Numbered from the stretch's first letter, positions 7,241 to 14,759 are shown. The stretch is 33,032 bases of DNA from Variovorax paradoxus (GCF_018614915.1 NZ_JAGGNU010000097.1:1-33032), one strand, 5' to 3'. Made by a program: numbers and translations. The notes: generated by a model from the letters alone, not told the origin.

Positions 7241-8047
7241 TCATGACTGCAAACCTCGAGCCGCCTCGAGACGCTCGAGCGACGACAGGATCTGGTCTAT
7301 CGTCGACTTCAGAACCCCCATATCCCTGTCGCGCCGGGCCTCGACGATGGGGTCGCTACCGCCGCCGTCGACTCGCGCGGTGGCAAGCAAGGTCTCTCTG
7401 GAACGTGCCACCACCTCGTCTAGCCGGGTAATCAGGTTGTTCCGCAGCGCGGCGAACTGGGCCATCTCGCGCCGCATTTCACGCACGTCGTCACCCAGCG
7501 CAACGAGTTTCTGCTCGACGCGCTGCTGCCACTCAGCGAGTTCCGCGGAGGGCTGCGCGGCCGAGTTCGCCACGTCGTAAGGGCGTTGAGCGGGCGCCGG
7601 CGCCGGCTGGTCGTGCATCAGGGGGCGCAGCGCCGCTGACAGCTGACGAGCCGTGCGCGCCACGGCTTCCTCGAAGACGGCCTTCGGATCCGAGTCCACA
7701 AGCTGCGGCCACAACTCGTAGACTCGTGCGATGGCTTTGTCCGTGGCCAAGCGCAGTCCTGGCCGCCCTGGTTTGCCAGGCGGCACGGTGCTCTTCGCGT
7801 TGAGACCGTCCTGAGTATTCGGGTCGACCTCTCCGCGCGACGCGACGAGGCATTCCCTGAATTCGCCGCTCGCGCTCCACTTCTTCAGCATCGCTTCGGA
7901 CGGCGCGCTGGCGCCGTGCAGGATGACCAGGATGCGGCCGAGGTCCGCGACACTGCTGATTTCCGGCCATGCGACATCCCGGAATTTTTCGTATTCCACA
8001 CGCTTATCTGAAGCACGATCCGTAGGTAAGGAGGACAAATGCGCCAC
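7241..8047 (-). CDS. Hypothetical protein with C-terminal coiled coil
   Basis: A 268-residue protein I cannot assign to a family. Its first 90 residues look globular (AWPEISSVADLGRILVILHG, MLKKWSASGEFRECL) and could be an HTH-type fold. A Pro/Gly-rich piece (PPGKPGRPGLRLA) comes next, then helices, an Ala/Pro linker (about 145-165) and a long heptad-patterned region (about 170-265, WQQRVEQKLVALGDDVREMRREM) that should form a coiled coil. A DNA-binding head with a coiled-coil tail recalls KfrA-type plasmid accessory proteins, which help partition; that is analogy only. It converges on the parAB end. The start is a GTG at 8047; no good Shine-Dalgarno is visible, and GTG at residue 17 is an alternative. 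Confidence 0.6.
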   Translation of the reverse strand: MAHLSSLPTDRASDKRVEYEKFRDVAWPEISSVADLGRILVILHGASAPSEAMLKKWSASGEFRECLVASRGEVDPNTQDGLNAKSTVPPGKPGRPGLRLATDKAIARVYELWPQLVDSDPKAVFEEAVARTARQLSAALRPLMHDQPAPAPAQRPYDVANSAAQPSAELAEWQQRVEQKLVALGDDVREMRREMAQFAALRNNLITRLDEVVARSRETLLATARVDGGGSDPIVEARRDRDMGVLKSTIDQILSSLERLEAARGLQS

Positions 8048-8536
8048 GCCTGAAGGATTTGGTTACTGAATAACCGAATTATCAACCCAGCGATGCTAAA
8101 TCGAATTGCCCGGCCGGATTTCCGTGAAACAATTTTATGCCCCGGCCTCTGTTCCTCCCGTAAGTTGTTGTCGCGATTGACCAAATTGCCTTTTTTGCCA
8201 CCGTTCGAATCTGCAGGCGAATGTTTCACGGCATTCCTGCGTTCGCGACAGGCCGTGCTCAGAGAGCCTGTGACACAGCATTCGCGGATGCGGCCCTATT
8301 CGTCTGACAGTTCCCCAGCGGAGGGGACGTATTCGATCAAGTCGCACATTCCATTAAGTTCCACCGCCGATCCGCAGTGATCAGGACTGCCGCGGGCGCA
8401 GGTGCGGAATAAGTTCATCCAATGGCGTGCTGTCATCAAGAACGCTGGGATTGCACTCGCCGCCATATCCGTGACCCGCTCGCTCACTGGCCAAGGGCGG
8501 CAAGCGGTTTTCACACCTCTTTGCCGCCAAGCTAGA
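8048..8536. other. Intergenic, nothing recognised
   Basis: About 490 bases with short open frames on both strands and no recognisable motif. The start-proximal part should hold the promoter of the minus-strand gene at 8047. Confidence 0.3.
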
Positions 8537-8557
8537 ACTGTCCAGCTTTTAATCGGG
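8537..8557 (+). repeat. IS-end-like repeat, copy 1
   Basis: A 21-base sequence with core TGTCCAGCTTTTAATCGG is present identically at 13497-13517 in the same orientation. It lies about 220 bases past the stop of an istB remnant that runs toward it and begins with TG, as IS21-family ends do. Its complement matches the iteron consensus near repA (14 of 16 with the 4333 and 4518 copies). Confidence 0.6.
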
Positions 8558-8613
8558 CAACTTCAACAATTCGCCGTGGCACCCCTGCTGCAGGGCTGCG
8601 CCAGGGCCTTGGC

Positions 8614-8698
8614 CGATCACGCAAGCGCAGCATTCACTCTCGGCGTGGCACGTCCGGCCGTCGCTCAGATGCCAGACCGTCGATGCTGGCTATCTGGT
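8614..8698. repeat. Diverged repeat, copy A
   Basis: About 85 bases that match 10887-10982 with scattered substitutions and small gaps, clearest at TCTCGGCGTgGCACG and AGATGCCAGaCCGT. It is probably a decayed non-coding piece of the same mobile element as the nearby istB remnant. Confidence 0.5.
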
Positions 8699-8778
8699 CC
8701 TCGTTGATGCGCAGTTGCTCGCTCGAAGAAGGCGCGAAGGCGAAGCCCGTAGCGTCTTGTCCCTGCGTGCGTCGCTGT

Positions 8779-9010
8779 TCAACCGGCGTTTCCAGCTGAC
8801 GCTTTGCGCTCCTGCTCGCGAGCCCGGATGCGCCTCTTCGAGTTCGCCGTGGCGTGCGTGATGCGGTAACTCTCGTTTCCCGTCTCCATGAGGTGGCAGT
8901 GATGCGTGAGTCGGTCCAGCAGCGCTGGTGGTCATCTTCGGATCCACGAACGCGCTGGACCACTCGGCGAAGTTTTCATTGGTTGCGGCCAACGGCGCTT
9001 GAACTCCGGG
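8779..9010 (-). pseudogene. istB: istB (IS21-family helper ATPase) C-terminal remnant
   Basis: Read on the minus strand from about 9010, NENFAEWSSAFVDPKMTT matches the IstB segment that normally reads N-x-x-F-x-EW-x-x-F-x-D-x-KMTT. One extra base after the second Thr shifts the frame; in the corrected frame it continues ALLDRLTHHCHLMETGNESY and RITHATANSKRRIRARE to a stop at 8779-8781, the typical IstB C-terminus. The Walker motifs and the whole N-terminal half are missing, as is istA. This is an inactive remnant of an IS21-type insertion sequence. Confidence 0.75.
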
Positions 9011-9282
9011 GCCCAGATGATCGCGGAACTGCACCGCGGGGCTCCAGTCTCGAGATCGCAACAAAGCCGGCGAGCCGGCCGGCCCACGCCGTCGATCGCG
9101 ATGGCCGTGGGTGAAAACAGTCGACGCCGTCGTCGCTATTCAGCCGGAAGCAGTGCCTGTGACGCCGAGCGGCGCCGAGCGGCGCATACCAAGTCGGGCG
9201 TGCCAATAGGACAGTCTGAAGCTCCTGGCACGCGACGCTCGGCGGGCAGCAGAATCCAAGAACCATATATCGGCTCTATGAC

Positions 9283-9308
9283 TATAGTTGGTTATAGTCG
9301 TCTATAGT
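9283..9308. promoter_or_regulatory. Three TATAGT repeats spaced exactly 10 bases
   Basis: TATAGT at 9283-9288, 9293-9298 and 9303-9308, i.e. on one face of the helix, within an A+T-rich patch 60-90 bases before the ATPase gene. GACTATAG and TTATAGTC also form an inverted pair. This looks like an operator and/or promoter region. Confidence 0.45.
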
Positions 9309-9369
9309 CTGATATATTCGGCCCTCTGCGGTCGGGTTTGATGAGCCACATGCCGCTGGAGGTCCTCGG

Positions 9370-10536
9370 ATGGCGAACCCTGTATTTCATCGTCCCCAGC
9401 TCGCCGATCAGATGGTTCGAGGCCTCATGGCCTCAGCCGTGGGCTCAGCAACGGCCTCGGGCCTGTTCCTGGCCGCCCCGCGGCGCACAGGGAAGTCGAC
9501 CTTCGTGCGGGAAGACCTGCGCCCAGCGCTGCAAACCGCTGGCGCCATCGTGATGTACGTCGACCTGTGGGCAAACAAGCAGACCGATCCCGAAACGGTA
9601 ATCGTCGCCGCGGTGCGCGCGGAGCTATCCAAGCACGACGGCGTTGTGGCCCGATTGGCGAAGTCTGCGGGCCTGGAGAAAGTCGCCGTTGGAGGCGTGG
9701 CCTTCTCGCTGGACCGCATCGGACTGGGCAAGGAGGTCTCGCTTAGCTGGGCGCTGACGGCACTTTCCGACGAGACGAAAAAGCCGATCGTGCTCCTCAT
9801 CGACGAGGCCCAGCACGCCATCACGACCGAAGCCGGCTACGACGCGCTTTTCGCACTGAAGGCCGCGCGCGACGAACTCAACAGCAGCGAGCACCACGGC
9901 TTGCGGATCGTGGCCATCGGCTCGAATCGCGACAAGCTCGCGATGCTGCGCAACAGCAAGGACCAGGCGTTCTTCGGCGCGCCGCTGGTTAGCTTTCCGA
10001 CACTCGGCCAGGATTACATCGAGTGGTTTTGCGAGGGCGTCGGCTTGGCAGGCCCACTTAACCCCGCAGACGTGATGAAGCTCTTCGAGCGCGCGAGCTT
10101 TCGCCCCGAGATCATCGGTGCGGCTGCCGACGCCCTGCGCTTTGACTTCGGTCTCGATCCGGCGGACGTTGGCGCCTCATTTGCGAAAGCCGTCGGCGAG
10201 CAAATCGAGGAAGCCGACGTCCAGACTCTGAGAGTCATTCACGCGCTCACGCCGCTGCAGTCCGCGGTGCTTCGCGTGCTCGCCTTCGAGGGCGACAAGT
10301 ACGCACCGTTTGAGACCAGCACCATGGAAAGTTATCGCGCGGTACTGGAATCGATCGCGCCCGACGGGACGGTCACCCCAGAGGTGTCGAACGTCCAGCA
10401 GGCGCTCATAGCGCTGCAGGACAAGTCGCTGGTATGGAAGGAGAAGCGGGGCGTCTACTCACTCGAGGAGAGCACGACAGCCGAGCTGCTGCGCGAGTAC
10501 GGGCTGCTCGATGTCTGCGCGGCGCCTCGCGCGTAG
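9370..10536 (+). CDS. AAA-type ATPase (ATP-binding protein), lone
   Basis: A 388-residue P-loop NTPase. Walker A is APRRTGKSTF (about residues 37-46) and Walker B is VLLIDEAQ (about 141-148); AIGSNRDKL near 180 fits a sensor-1 strand. The C-terminal third (about 290-380) has a winged-helix look, so the protein resembles the Orc1/Cdc6-like or STAND-related AAA ATPases of bacterial mobile regions. No substrate can be named. GGAGG lies 8 bases before the ATG, which fixes the start. No partner gene follows: after the stop there is only IS-like debris. Possible roles include plasmid maintenance, transposition help or phage defence; nothing in the sequence decides between them. The frame is intact and well conserved in style, in contrast to the decayed surroundings, which suggests selection. 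Confidence 0.75.
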   Translation: MANPVFHRPQLADQMVRGLMASAVGSATASGLFLAAPRRTGKSTFVREDLRPALQTAGAIVMYVDLWANKQTDPETVIVAAVRAELSKHDGVVARLAKSAGLEKVAVGGVAFSLDRIGLGKEVSLSWALTALSDETKKPIVLLIDEAQHAITTEAGYDALFALKAARDELNSSEHHGLRIVAIGSNRDKLAMLRNSKDQAFFGAPLVSFPTLGQDYIEWFCEGVGLAGPLNPADVMKLFERASFRPEIIGAAADALRFDFGLDPADVGASFAKAVGEQIEEADVQTLRVIHALTPLQSAVLRVLAFEGDKYAPFETSTMESYRAVLESIAPDGTVTPEVSNVQQALIALQDKSLVWKEKRGVYSLEESTTAELLREYGLLDVCAAPRA

Positions 10537-11114
10537 CGGCCGAGCTGACAATGCCGGCTGTGCCGTTCAATGGTCGACGCGACGCTTTCCCATGCCGGTC
10601 GGTTGGGCCGCGCCACGGCATGCCAGCCGCGTGCGCTCTTTCCGCCGGACCGCGGAAGGGCGTCACAAGCTTCAGTGCCCGATGATCGTCCATCACGATT
10701 GGGCATCAAAGCCGAGCAACCTCATCGAAGCGCCCAGGCTCTTCGCACTTCTACTGTAGGCACTCCAAGGCTCGTTCCCCTGGTCCAACCGGGTGTGGAT
10801 GTTGCGCTCTTCCAGTGAGCCCCGCTGACACCTTCGCCAGTTCGCTCCAGGCGATCGGTACTCCCGAGCCCCGGCCGAGAGAACGCGCCGACCACGCCGA
10901 AGAAGCGCAGCGCATTCATTCTCTCGGCGTAGCACGCCCTGCCCTCGCTGAGATGCCAGGCCGTGGACGCTGGCGATCTGGTGTCGCCAAATAAAACCTC
11001 TCCCCCGATAGTCTTTTCGATAGCTTCGAATATTGCGTTTACTTCGTTTGTGCCTCACCATTGCCCCACGGTCCTTGGCCGAAGCCGCGTGAAGTAACTG
11101 CAAGGAGAAGCGAA
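10537..11114. other. Decayed IS-like DNA (repeat copy B at 10887-10982)
   Basis: No gene is recognised. The segment 10887-10982 is a diverged copy of 8614-8698, so this stretch probably derives from the same type of mobile element. The last 15 bases hold AAGGAGAAG, a strong ribosome-binding site for the gene at 11115. Confidence 0.45.
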
Positions 11115-11579
11115 ATGACGAGCGAAGTGCTGGAACCTGCCACGCAAGCCGAGGCGGAGATGGCAGCGGCTGCGCATCAGTGCCTGGTGATGGCGTTGGA
11201 TCATTCCAAGGCTGACCATATCGATGTCACCCTGGACCTCGAGCACGCGACCCAAGCGGCGCCAGTCCTGAAGCTGCCGCCGCGGGCGCTGCACCTGCTC
11301 GCGCACGTGCTGCGCACCATGGCCGCGCGCCAGCCGCTGATGCTGGTGCCGCAGCAGGCGGAGTTGACCACGCAGGAGGCGGCCGCGATTCTGAACGTCT
11401 CGCGCCCGTTCGTGATCAAGGAGATTGAGGAGGGGAGGATGAAGCACCGGAAGGTGGGCCGCCATCGGCGCATCGCGTTCGAGGATCTGCTGGCCTACCA
11501 GGCGGCGTCGCGCGAGAAGTCTCGCGCTGCGCTCGACGAGCTGGCGCGCGTATCCCAAGAGGCAGGATTCGAGTTCTAG
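11115..11579 (+). CDS. Excisionase-type HTH antitoxin (PIN toxin partner)
   Basis: A 154-residue protein. The C-terminal half (about 90-135) is a MerR/excisionase-type DNA-binding domain: ELTTQEAAAILNVSRPFVIK is the helix-turn-helix and KHRKVGRHRRIAFEDLLAY the wing. The N-terminal half is helical and of unknown fold. Proteins of this build stand directly before PIN-domain toxins as antitoxins and autorepressors. AAGGAGAAG ends 4 bases before the ATG. The toxin frame begins 3 bases after the stop but carries a large internal deletion, so this antitoxin stands alone. The 1525/1779 pair shows the same pattern. The gene is intact. Confidence 0.75.
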   Translation: MTSEVLEPATQAEAEMAAAAHQCLVMALDHSKADHIDVTLDLEHATQAAPVLKLPPRALHLLAHVLRTMAARQPLMLVPQQAELTTQEAAAILNVSRPFVIKEIEEGRMKHRKVGRHRRIAFEDLLAYQAASREKSRAALDELARVSQEAGFEF

Positions 11580-11582
11580 GCG

Positions 11583-11841
11583 ATGGCGGGCTCCACGCGG
11601 TTCACCGCGATCCTCGACGCGTGCGTGCCTGGCGATCCACCACATCGAGGCACAGCATCCGGCCGACTTCATCATGAACCAGCTCGAACTGCAACACCTG
11701 ACGGCGCTCGGCGCCATCAAGGAGATGCGAGCGAGTTGGACAAATCCAGCGCGCTCCGCTGAGGAGTTGGTCAAGGCGCTCGAGCTGCGCGGCTTGCCGC
11801 AGACGGCGGCCTACCTCGCGAAAGCCTCCAAACTCATTTGA
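11583..11841 (+). pseudogene. PIN-domain toxin with large internal deletion
   Basis: The frame starts MAGSTRFTAILDACV, the first strand of a PIN toxin with the Asp of LDAC. It then jumps, in a different frame, to IHHIEAQHPADFIMNQLELQ and on to GLPQTAAYLAKASKLI with stop at 11839-11841, the normal C-terminus of this PIN subfamily. Roughly the central 100 residues, with the remaining acidic active-site residues, are deleted at about 11627 and the frame is broken. The toxin cannot be active. It follows its antitoxin by 3 bases. Confidence 0.75.
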
Positions 11842-11861
11842 CGAAAAGCAACGTCCCGTCC

Positions 11862-12018
11862 CCAACGCCAGCCGTGAGGGACTCGCCGCGCGTCATTCCC
11901 TCGCTGGCATGGATCAGTAACTCGCCGCGATACCGGGTGGTCCAGGTTTGGTTTTCATCGGCTTGAAGCCGTTGACGATGAGCCAAGCCCAGGGCTGGCG
12001 GATGGAGAGTGGCTTCAT
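11862..12018 (-). pseudogene. ASCH-domain protein, N-terminal fragment
   Basis: From ATG at 12016-12018 on the minus strand the translation is MKPLSIRQPWAWLIVNGFKP, a typical ASCH-domain start. Near 11945 the frame shifts and continues TWTTRYRGELLIHASEGMTR, the next conserved ASCH block (usually KTWEIRS/TRYRG-LxIHAS). The similarity ends about 11862, roughly a third of the way through the domain. ASCH proteins bind or act on RNA; this fragment is inactive. Confidence 0.6.
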
Positions 12019-12046
12019 ACTGTGGCTCCACTGCCGAAGGCACGAT

Positions 12047-12253
12047 ATGGCGGACACGAGCTTCGAACACCACGGACACCAGGTCGAGATCAAGGTCTGG
12101 CAAACGGAATCGCGTTGGGGTTGGTCGTTCCAGATCGACGACCGATTGCCGGTTGAAAATGTTCAAACCGGTACGCACTCGGAAGAACAGGCGCTCATCG
12201 AGGCCAGGCACGAGGCAATTGCGGCGATCAAGGCGCTCGACGCAGGGCCCTAG
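12047..12253 (+). CDS. Small conserved-looking hypothetical protein
   Basis: A 68-residue protein starting MADTSFEHHGHQVEIKVWQT. It has two short strands with conserved-looking aromatic residues (VEIKVWQ and GWSFQIDD) followed by a helix (SEEQALIEARHEAIAAIKAL), so an alpha/beta mini-fold. I do not recognise the family. The start was chosen because the region before it overlaps the divergent ASCH fragment, whose ATG lies 28 bases away. Codon style fits the neighbours and the helix is well formed, so I think it is real, but no function can be proposed. Confidence 0.5.
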   Translation: MADTSFEHHGHQVEIKVWQTESRWGWSFQIDDRLPVENVQTGTHSEEQALIEARHEAIAAIKALDAGP

Positions 12254-12447
12254 TCCGGGCGTGGCGTCATTCGGCGCTACGTGTCGAACCGAAACGGGCC
12301 GCAGCGCGTCACCGGTCGATACGACGGCACCATAGCTTGTCGAGTTCGAACAGCGGCGCGTTGGTGAATCGAGGCCCCGCCAAGCAACAGCCTCGCAGCT
12401 GTTGCTCTCTTGACCCGCTTCCCAACTCAAAGCCGTGACGGATGCCA

Positions 12448-12470
12448 CGTCATAATTAGTAATTATGACG
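12448..12470. promoter_or_regulatory. 23-base perfect palindrome, operator-like
   Basis: CGTCATAATTA and TAATTATGACG (11-bp arms) surround a single G. It lies in an A+T-rich patch about 95 bases before the small gene at 12564 and has no T-tract, so it looks like a binding site for a dimeric regulator and not a terminator. Confidence 0.6.
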
Positions 12471-12563
12471 ATAATGGTTATGCTAAATGGCACAGAGATC
12501 GGGGTGGCTGCGCCCTGATTTCTTGTTCCGTCCAAGACTCCCCCGGTTCATTTTTAAGAGGCC

Positions 12564-12827
12564 ATGCCCGCCGTTCCAACGCCATCTCAACTGGCCCAGC
12601 TCCAAGATGCCGAACTCGACGAGTTGGCGCACGCTTGGCGCGCTCGCGCTGCGCGTGGCGAGTCTGGCGCGTTTGGAGTCGCCCACGTGCTCGAAGTCGA
12701 AAGGCGAGGGCGCATTCGCGCAAGCCAGATGATCACCCTGCATGCCCCGCTGGTTCCGACCCCCAGGCGGCCCTGGTGGAAGTTCTGGCACGCCGGGGCA
12801 GGCGACGAACCGATGAGCCCGACGTGA
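12564..12827 (+). CDS. Small hypothetical protein
   Basis: An 87-residue protein starting MPAVPTPSQLAQLQDAELDE. Residues 8-55 form a helical, charged segment with a pattern (L-x-D-x-E-L-D-x-L-A-x-A-W-R-x-R-A) that I associate with small uncharacterised proteobacterial proteins. The C-terminus contains a Pro/Trp-rich RRPWWKFWHA motif. AAGAGG precedes the ATG by 3 bases. A perfect palindrome lies about 95 bases upstream and may control it. The function is unknown. Confidence 0.5.
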   Translation: MPAVPTPSQLAQLQDAELDELAHAWRARAARGESGAFGVAHVLEVERRGRIRASQMITLHAPLVPTPRRPWWKFWHAGAGDEPMSPT

Positions 12828-13496
12828 GAAAGGCGTGAGACTCGACAGCGGCGACCTCGCATCCAAGTGGGTGTTGGCGCTGGACCCGGTTGATCGTACG
12901 TACTGCCCAGGCACCGGAAGGCGGGCACGCGGGTCTTCTACGTCGGCTGCAGATCGGCTGGCTCAGCGATCAGTTCGACGCCTGTCGCGGGAGCGCACCA
13001 GCCTGGCGCCGCGGCTGATGTCGCTGGATCCCATTCGCATCGCCGGCGAGTCGCCGCTCTCGAGCAAGGCCGAGTTCGCTGCGGCGAGCGCCTGGAGGAC
13101 TTTTCGGAGGCCGTACTGCTCGAGCATGCGCTGAAGATGCCCGCCGGCCAGCAGGGGAAGGGCAGGAGGCGGCGGCTCGACGCAACCTACACGCGTCGGA
13201 CACGGTGATCGCATCATCGAACCGAAGTACTGCGTCTGCGTCATGGCTTGGGTGGCGCAGCACCGAGGGCGAGGCAACTACGTGGCGTTCAGGCGTGACC
13301 CGTCGCTGGCCGCTCGCCAAGCAGGCACCTGGCGCAACACCTATGCGAGGCGCGAGCGATCGATAGGATTCGGGGTGCTTCTTTCCTTTGCTCTCTGACA
13401 TCACGAATCGCTATCTCGAAATGTCCAAGCGTCTGCGCATGGCCGCCTGCGCTCGGCGCAAGGCGAGCAACCGCCGACCGTCTGCATGCGAGGCCG
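12828..13496. other. Gene debris, nothing assigned
   Basis: About 670 bases. Open frames exist on both strands, but none has a recognisable domain. On the minus strand, about 13160-12990 contains a helix-like run (HLQRMLEQYGLRKVLQALAA) that could be a fragment of a small bacterial protein; I could not place it. Confidence 0.3.
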
Positions 13497-13517
13497 ACTG
13501 TCCAGCTTTTAATCGGG
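13497..13517 (+). repeat. IS-end-like repeat, copy 2
   Basis: Identical over 21 bases to 8537-8557, same orientation, 4,960 bases away. No transposase remnant was recognised next to this copy. Confidence 0.6.
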
Positions 13518-13592
13518 TATTTGAAAGGCCAGGAAGGGTCCTTGCGGTCGATGCCCCCGACCGGCGGCGAGTCGGATTGCAGTAGTCCGACC

Positions 13593-13745
13593 ATGGAAGT
13601 CAAAGCCATCCGCACCGATGCCGAGTACCGCTACGCGCGATGCAAGGTGCCTGCTCTCGTCGACCTCGATCCCGAGCGTAAATCGCCCGAAGGCGAACGC
13701 CTCGAAATGATCGGCACGCGCGGTCAAGCCTGCGAGGCCGAGCAT
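13593..13745 (+). pseudogene. HigA-type antitoxin, N-terminal fragment
   Basis: MEVKAIRTDAEYRYA... and SPEGERLEMIGTRGQACEAE match the N-terminal region of HigA-like antitoxins, which read M-x-(I/V)-x-x-IRT-x-x-DY ... G-x-PEG-x-RLE-x-L-x-x-L-x-x-x-YE. The frame then runs into a CATTGCCC tandem array, where the normal HYPI motif would lie, and beyond it there is no HigA similarity: the XRE DNA-binding domain is missing. I see no HigB partner beside it. It looks like a gene cut at the repeat. Confidence 0.55.
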
Positions 13746-13770
13746 TGCCCCATTGCCCCATTGCCCCATT
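13743..13770. repeat. Tandem array, 3.5 copies of CATTGCCC
   Basis: Three full copies of the octamer CATTGCCC plus CATT. It is one base different from the unit of the array at 2221-2284 (C/G to A/T at one position). It sits at the breakpoint of the HigA fragment. Confidence 0.8.
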
Positions 13771-13844
13771 GGCCCGCCGCGTGGCGTGCCAGCGCCCGGG
13801 TCACGGTTCATGCCGCGCCGGTCAAGCTGGCCGATATTGTGGGG

Positions 13845-13870
13845 AGATGCGCGGAAATCACCGCGCATCT
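13845..13870. repeat. 10-bp hairpin
   Basis: AGATGCGCGG (13845-13854) pairs perfectly with CCGCGCATCT (13861-13870) across a 6-base loop. No T-tract follows on the plus strand. It lies about 90 bases beyond the end of the minus-strand toxin-antitoxin pair and could help stop that transcript. Confidence 0.5.
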
Positions 13871-13957
13871 ATATCGACGGCCGGTGATGGGTGTCCCAAA
13901 AACACACTCCACCGCGCATCTCGTTGATCGCGAGCTGTTGCACGGCCTCCTATGGCT

Positions 13958-14458
13958 TCAGGCCTTGATGTGCTTGGTCACCACGCGGCCATGTGCGCGC
14001 TGAGGTGCCTTCTTTGCGGAATAGACAGCGACGGTCGACTCATCGACTGCGCGCTGCACGGCCTCAAATGCGTTGTTCGCTGCGTCGACTGCGCTGCGCA
14101 TCACGGCAACTGCACGGGCACTGGCAACGCGCGCGGCGGGCGCCTTGAAATTCGGATCGATTGCCTTGAGTGCTTCCGGCATCTTCGCGGCGATCGCTAT
14201 CAGCGTCTTCGCTGCGCCCGTGGGCTCGCGACGACCCTGTTCCCACTGCTGCAAGGTGCGCACGGAGACACCGAGCAGTTCGGCGAACCCGGCTTGCGAC
14301 AGGCCTGCATTTTCGCGAGCTGCCACGACAGGGGTGTACACCTTGCGCGTCTTCCCGGCGCCCATTTCGCGCGCCGATTGAACGAGCAAGGCCTCGAAGT
14401 CCTGGCCGGCTTCAAAGGCCGCCAGTTCGGCATCATTCAGAGGCTTCTTCTGCGGCAT
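13958..14458 (-). CDS. HigA/XRE-type antitoxin of RelE-like toxin
   Basis: A 166-residue protein. After an N-terminal region that may embrace the toxin (DAELAAFEAGQDFEALLVQS), a clear XRE helix-turn-helix lies at about 45-95 (ARENAGLSQAGFAELLGVSV, RTLQQWEQGRREPTGAAKTL). The C-terminal 70 residues are an Ala/Val-rich extension not seen in minimal HigA/MqsA-type antitoxins. ATG 14456-14458 is preferred over GTG 14461 one codon earlier. It overlaps the upstream toxin gene by 26 bases, so the pair is translationally coupled, with toxin first as in higBA. The protein should neutralise the toxin and repress the promoter at about 14760-14780. This pair is intact, unlike the two PIN systems in the window. 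Confidence 0.8.
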   Translation of the reverse strand: MPQKKPLNDAELAAFEAGQDFEALLVQSAREMGAGKTRKVYTPVVAARENAGLSQAGFAELLGVSVRTLQQWEQGRREPTGAAKTLIAIAAKMPEALKAIDPNFKAPAARVASARAVAVMRSAVDAANNAFEAVQRAVDESTVAVYSAKKAPQRAHGRVVTKHIKA

Positions 14459-14753
14459 CACGCAACTCCTTCAACGTTTCGCCAGAGATCGAATCAAGGT
14501 TCGCTTTGGCGTAGATCAACAACAGAACGACTTCGCCGGCCTTCTTGCGGTTGAAGTAGACAATCCGCACGCCACCACTCTTGCCCGATCCGGCCCGGCT
14601 CCAGCGCACCTTCCGCACGCCTCCCGATCTCTTCACCGGATCTCCATCGTCTGGATTCGCTGCGATGTGGGCTGCGAACTCGCCACGCTCTTCCTCTGTC
14701 CAATAGTTCGGCCAAAGCTTCTGGAACGTTGGCGTTTCAACGACGGTCAGCAT
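14433..14753 (-). CDS. RelE/HigB-type toxin
   Basis: A 106-residue protein, MLTVVETPTFQKLWPNYWTE..., with the RelE-superfamily pattern: an N-terminal helix pair, a basic central region (GGVRKVRWSRAGSGKSGG), then strands VRIVYFNRK and VVLLLIYAKA. Such toxins cut mRNA on the ribosome; the basic strand region supplies catalytic and RNA-binding residues. I chose ATG 14751-14753 because the upstream ATG at 14769-14771 lies within the -10 box of the apparent promoter, which would make it untranscribed. It overlaps the antitoxin gene by 26 bases. It may stabilise the replicon by killing plasmid-free cells; this role is inferred from the family. Confidence 0.8.
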   Translation of the reverse strand: MLTVVETPTFQKLWPNYWTEEERGEFAAHIAANPDDGDPVKRSGGVRKVRWSRAGSGKSGGVRIVYFNRKKAGEVVLLLIYAKANLDSISGETLKELRDAAEEASE

Positions 14754-14759
14754 GTTTGG

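Noticed and set aside
11834..12535. 233-codon minus-strand frame
   Set aside because: Only its last part contains ASCH-like residues in frame; the rest is antisense to the 12047 gene and the palindrome. I annotate only the ASCH fragment.
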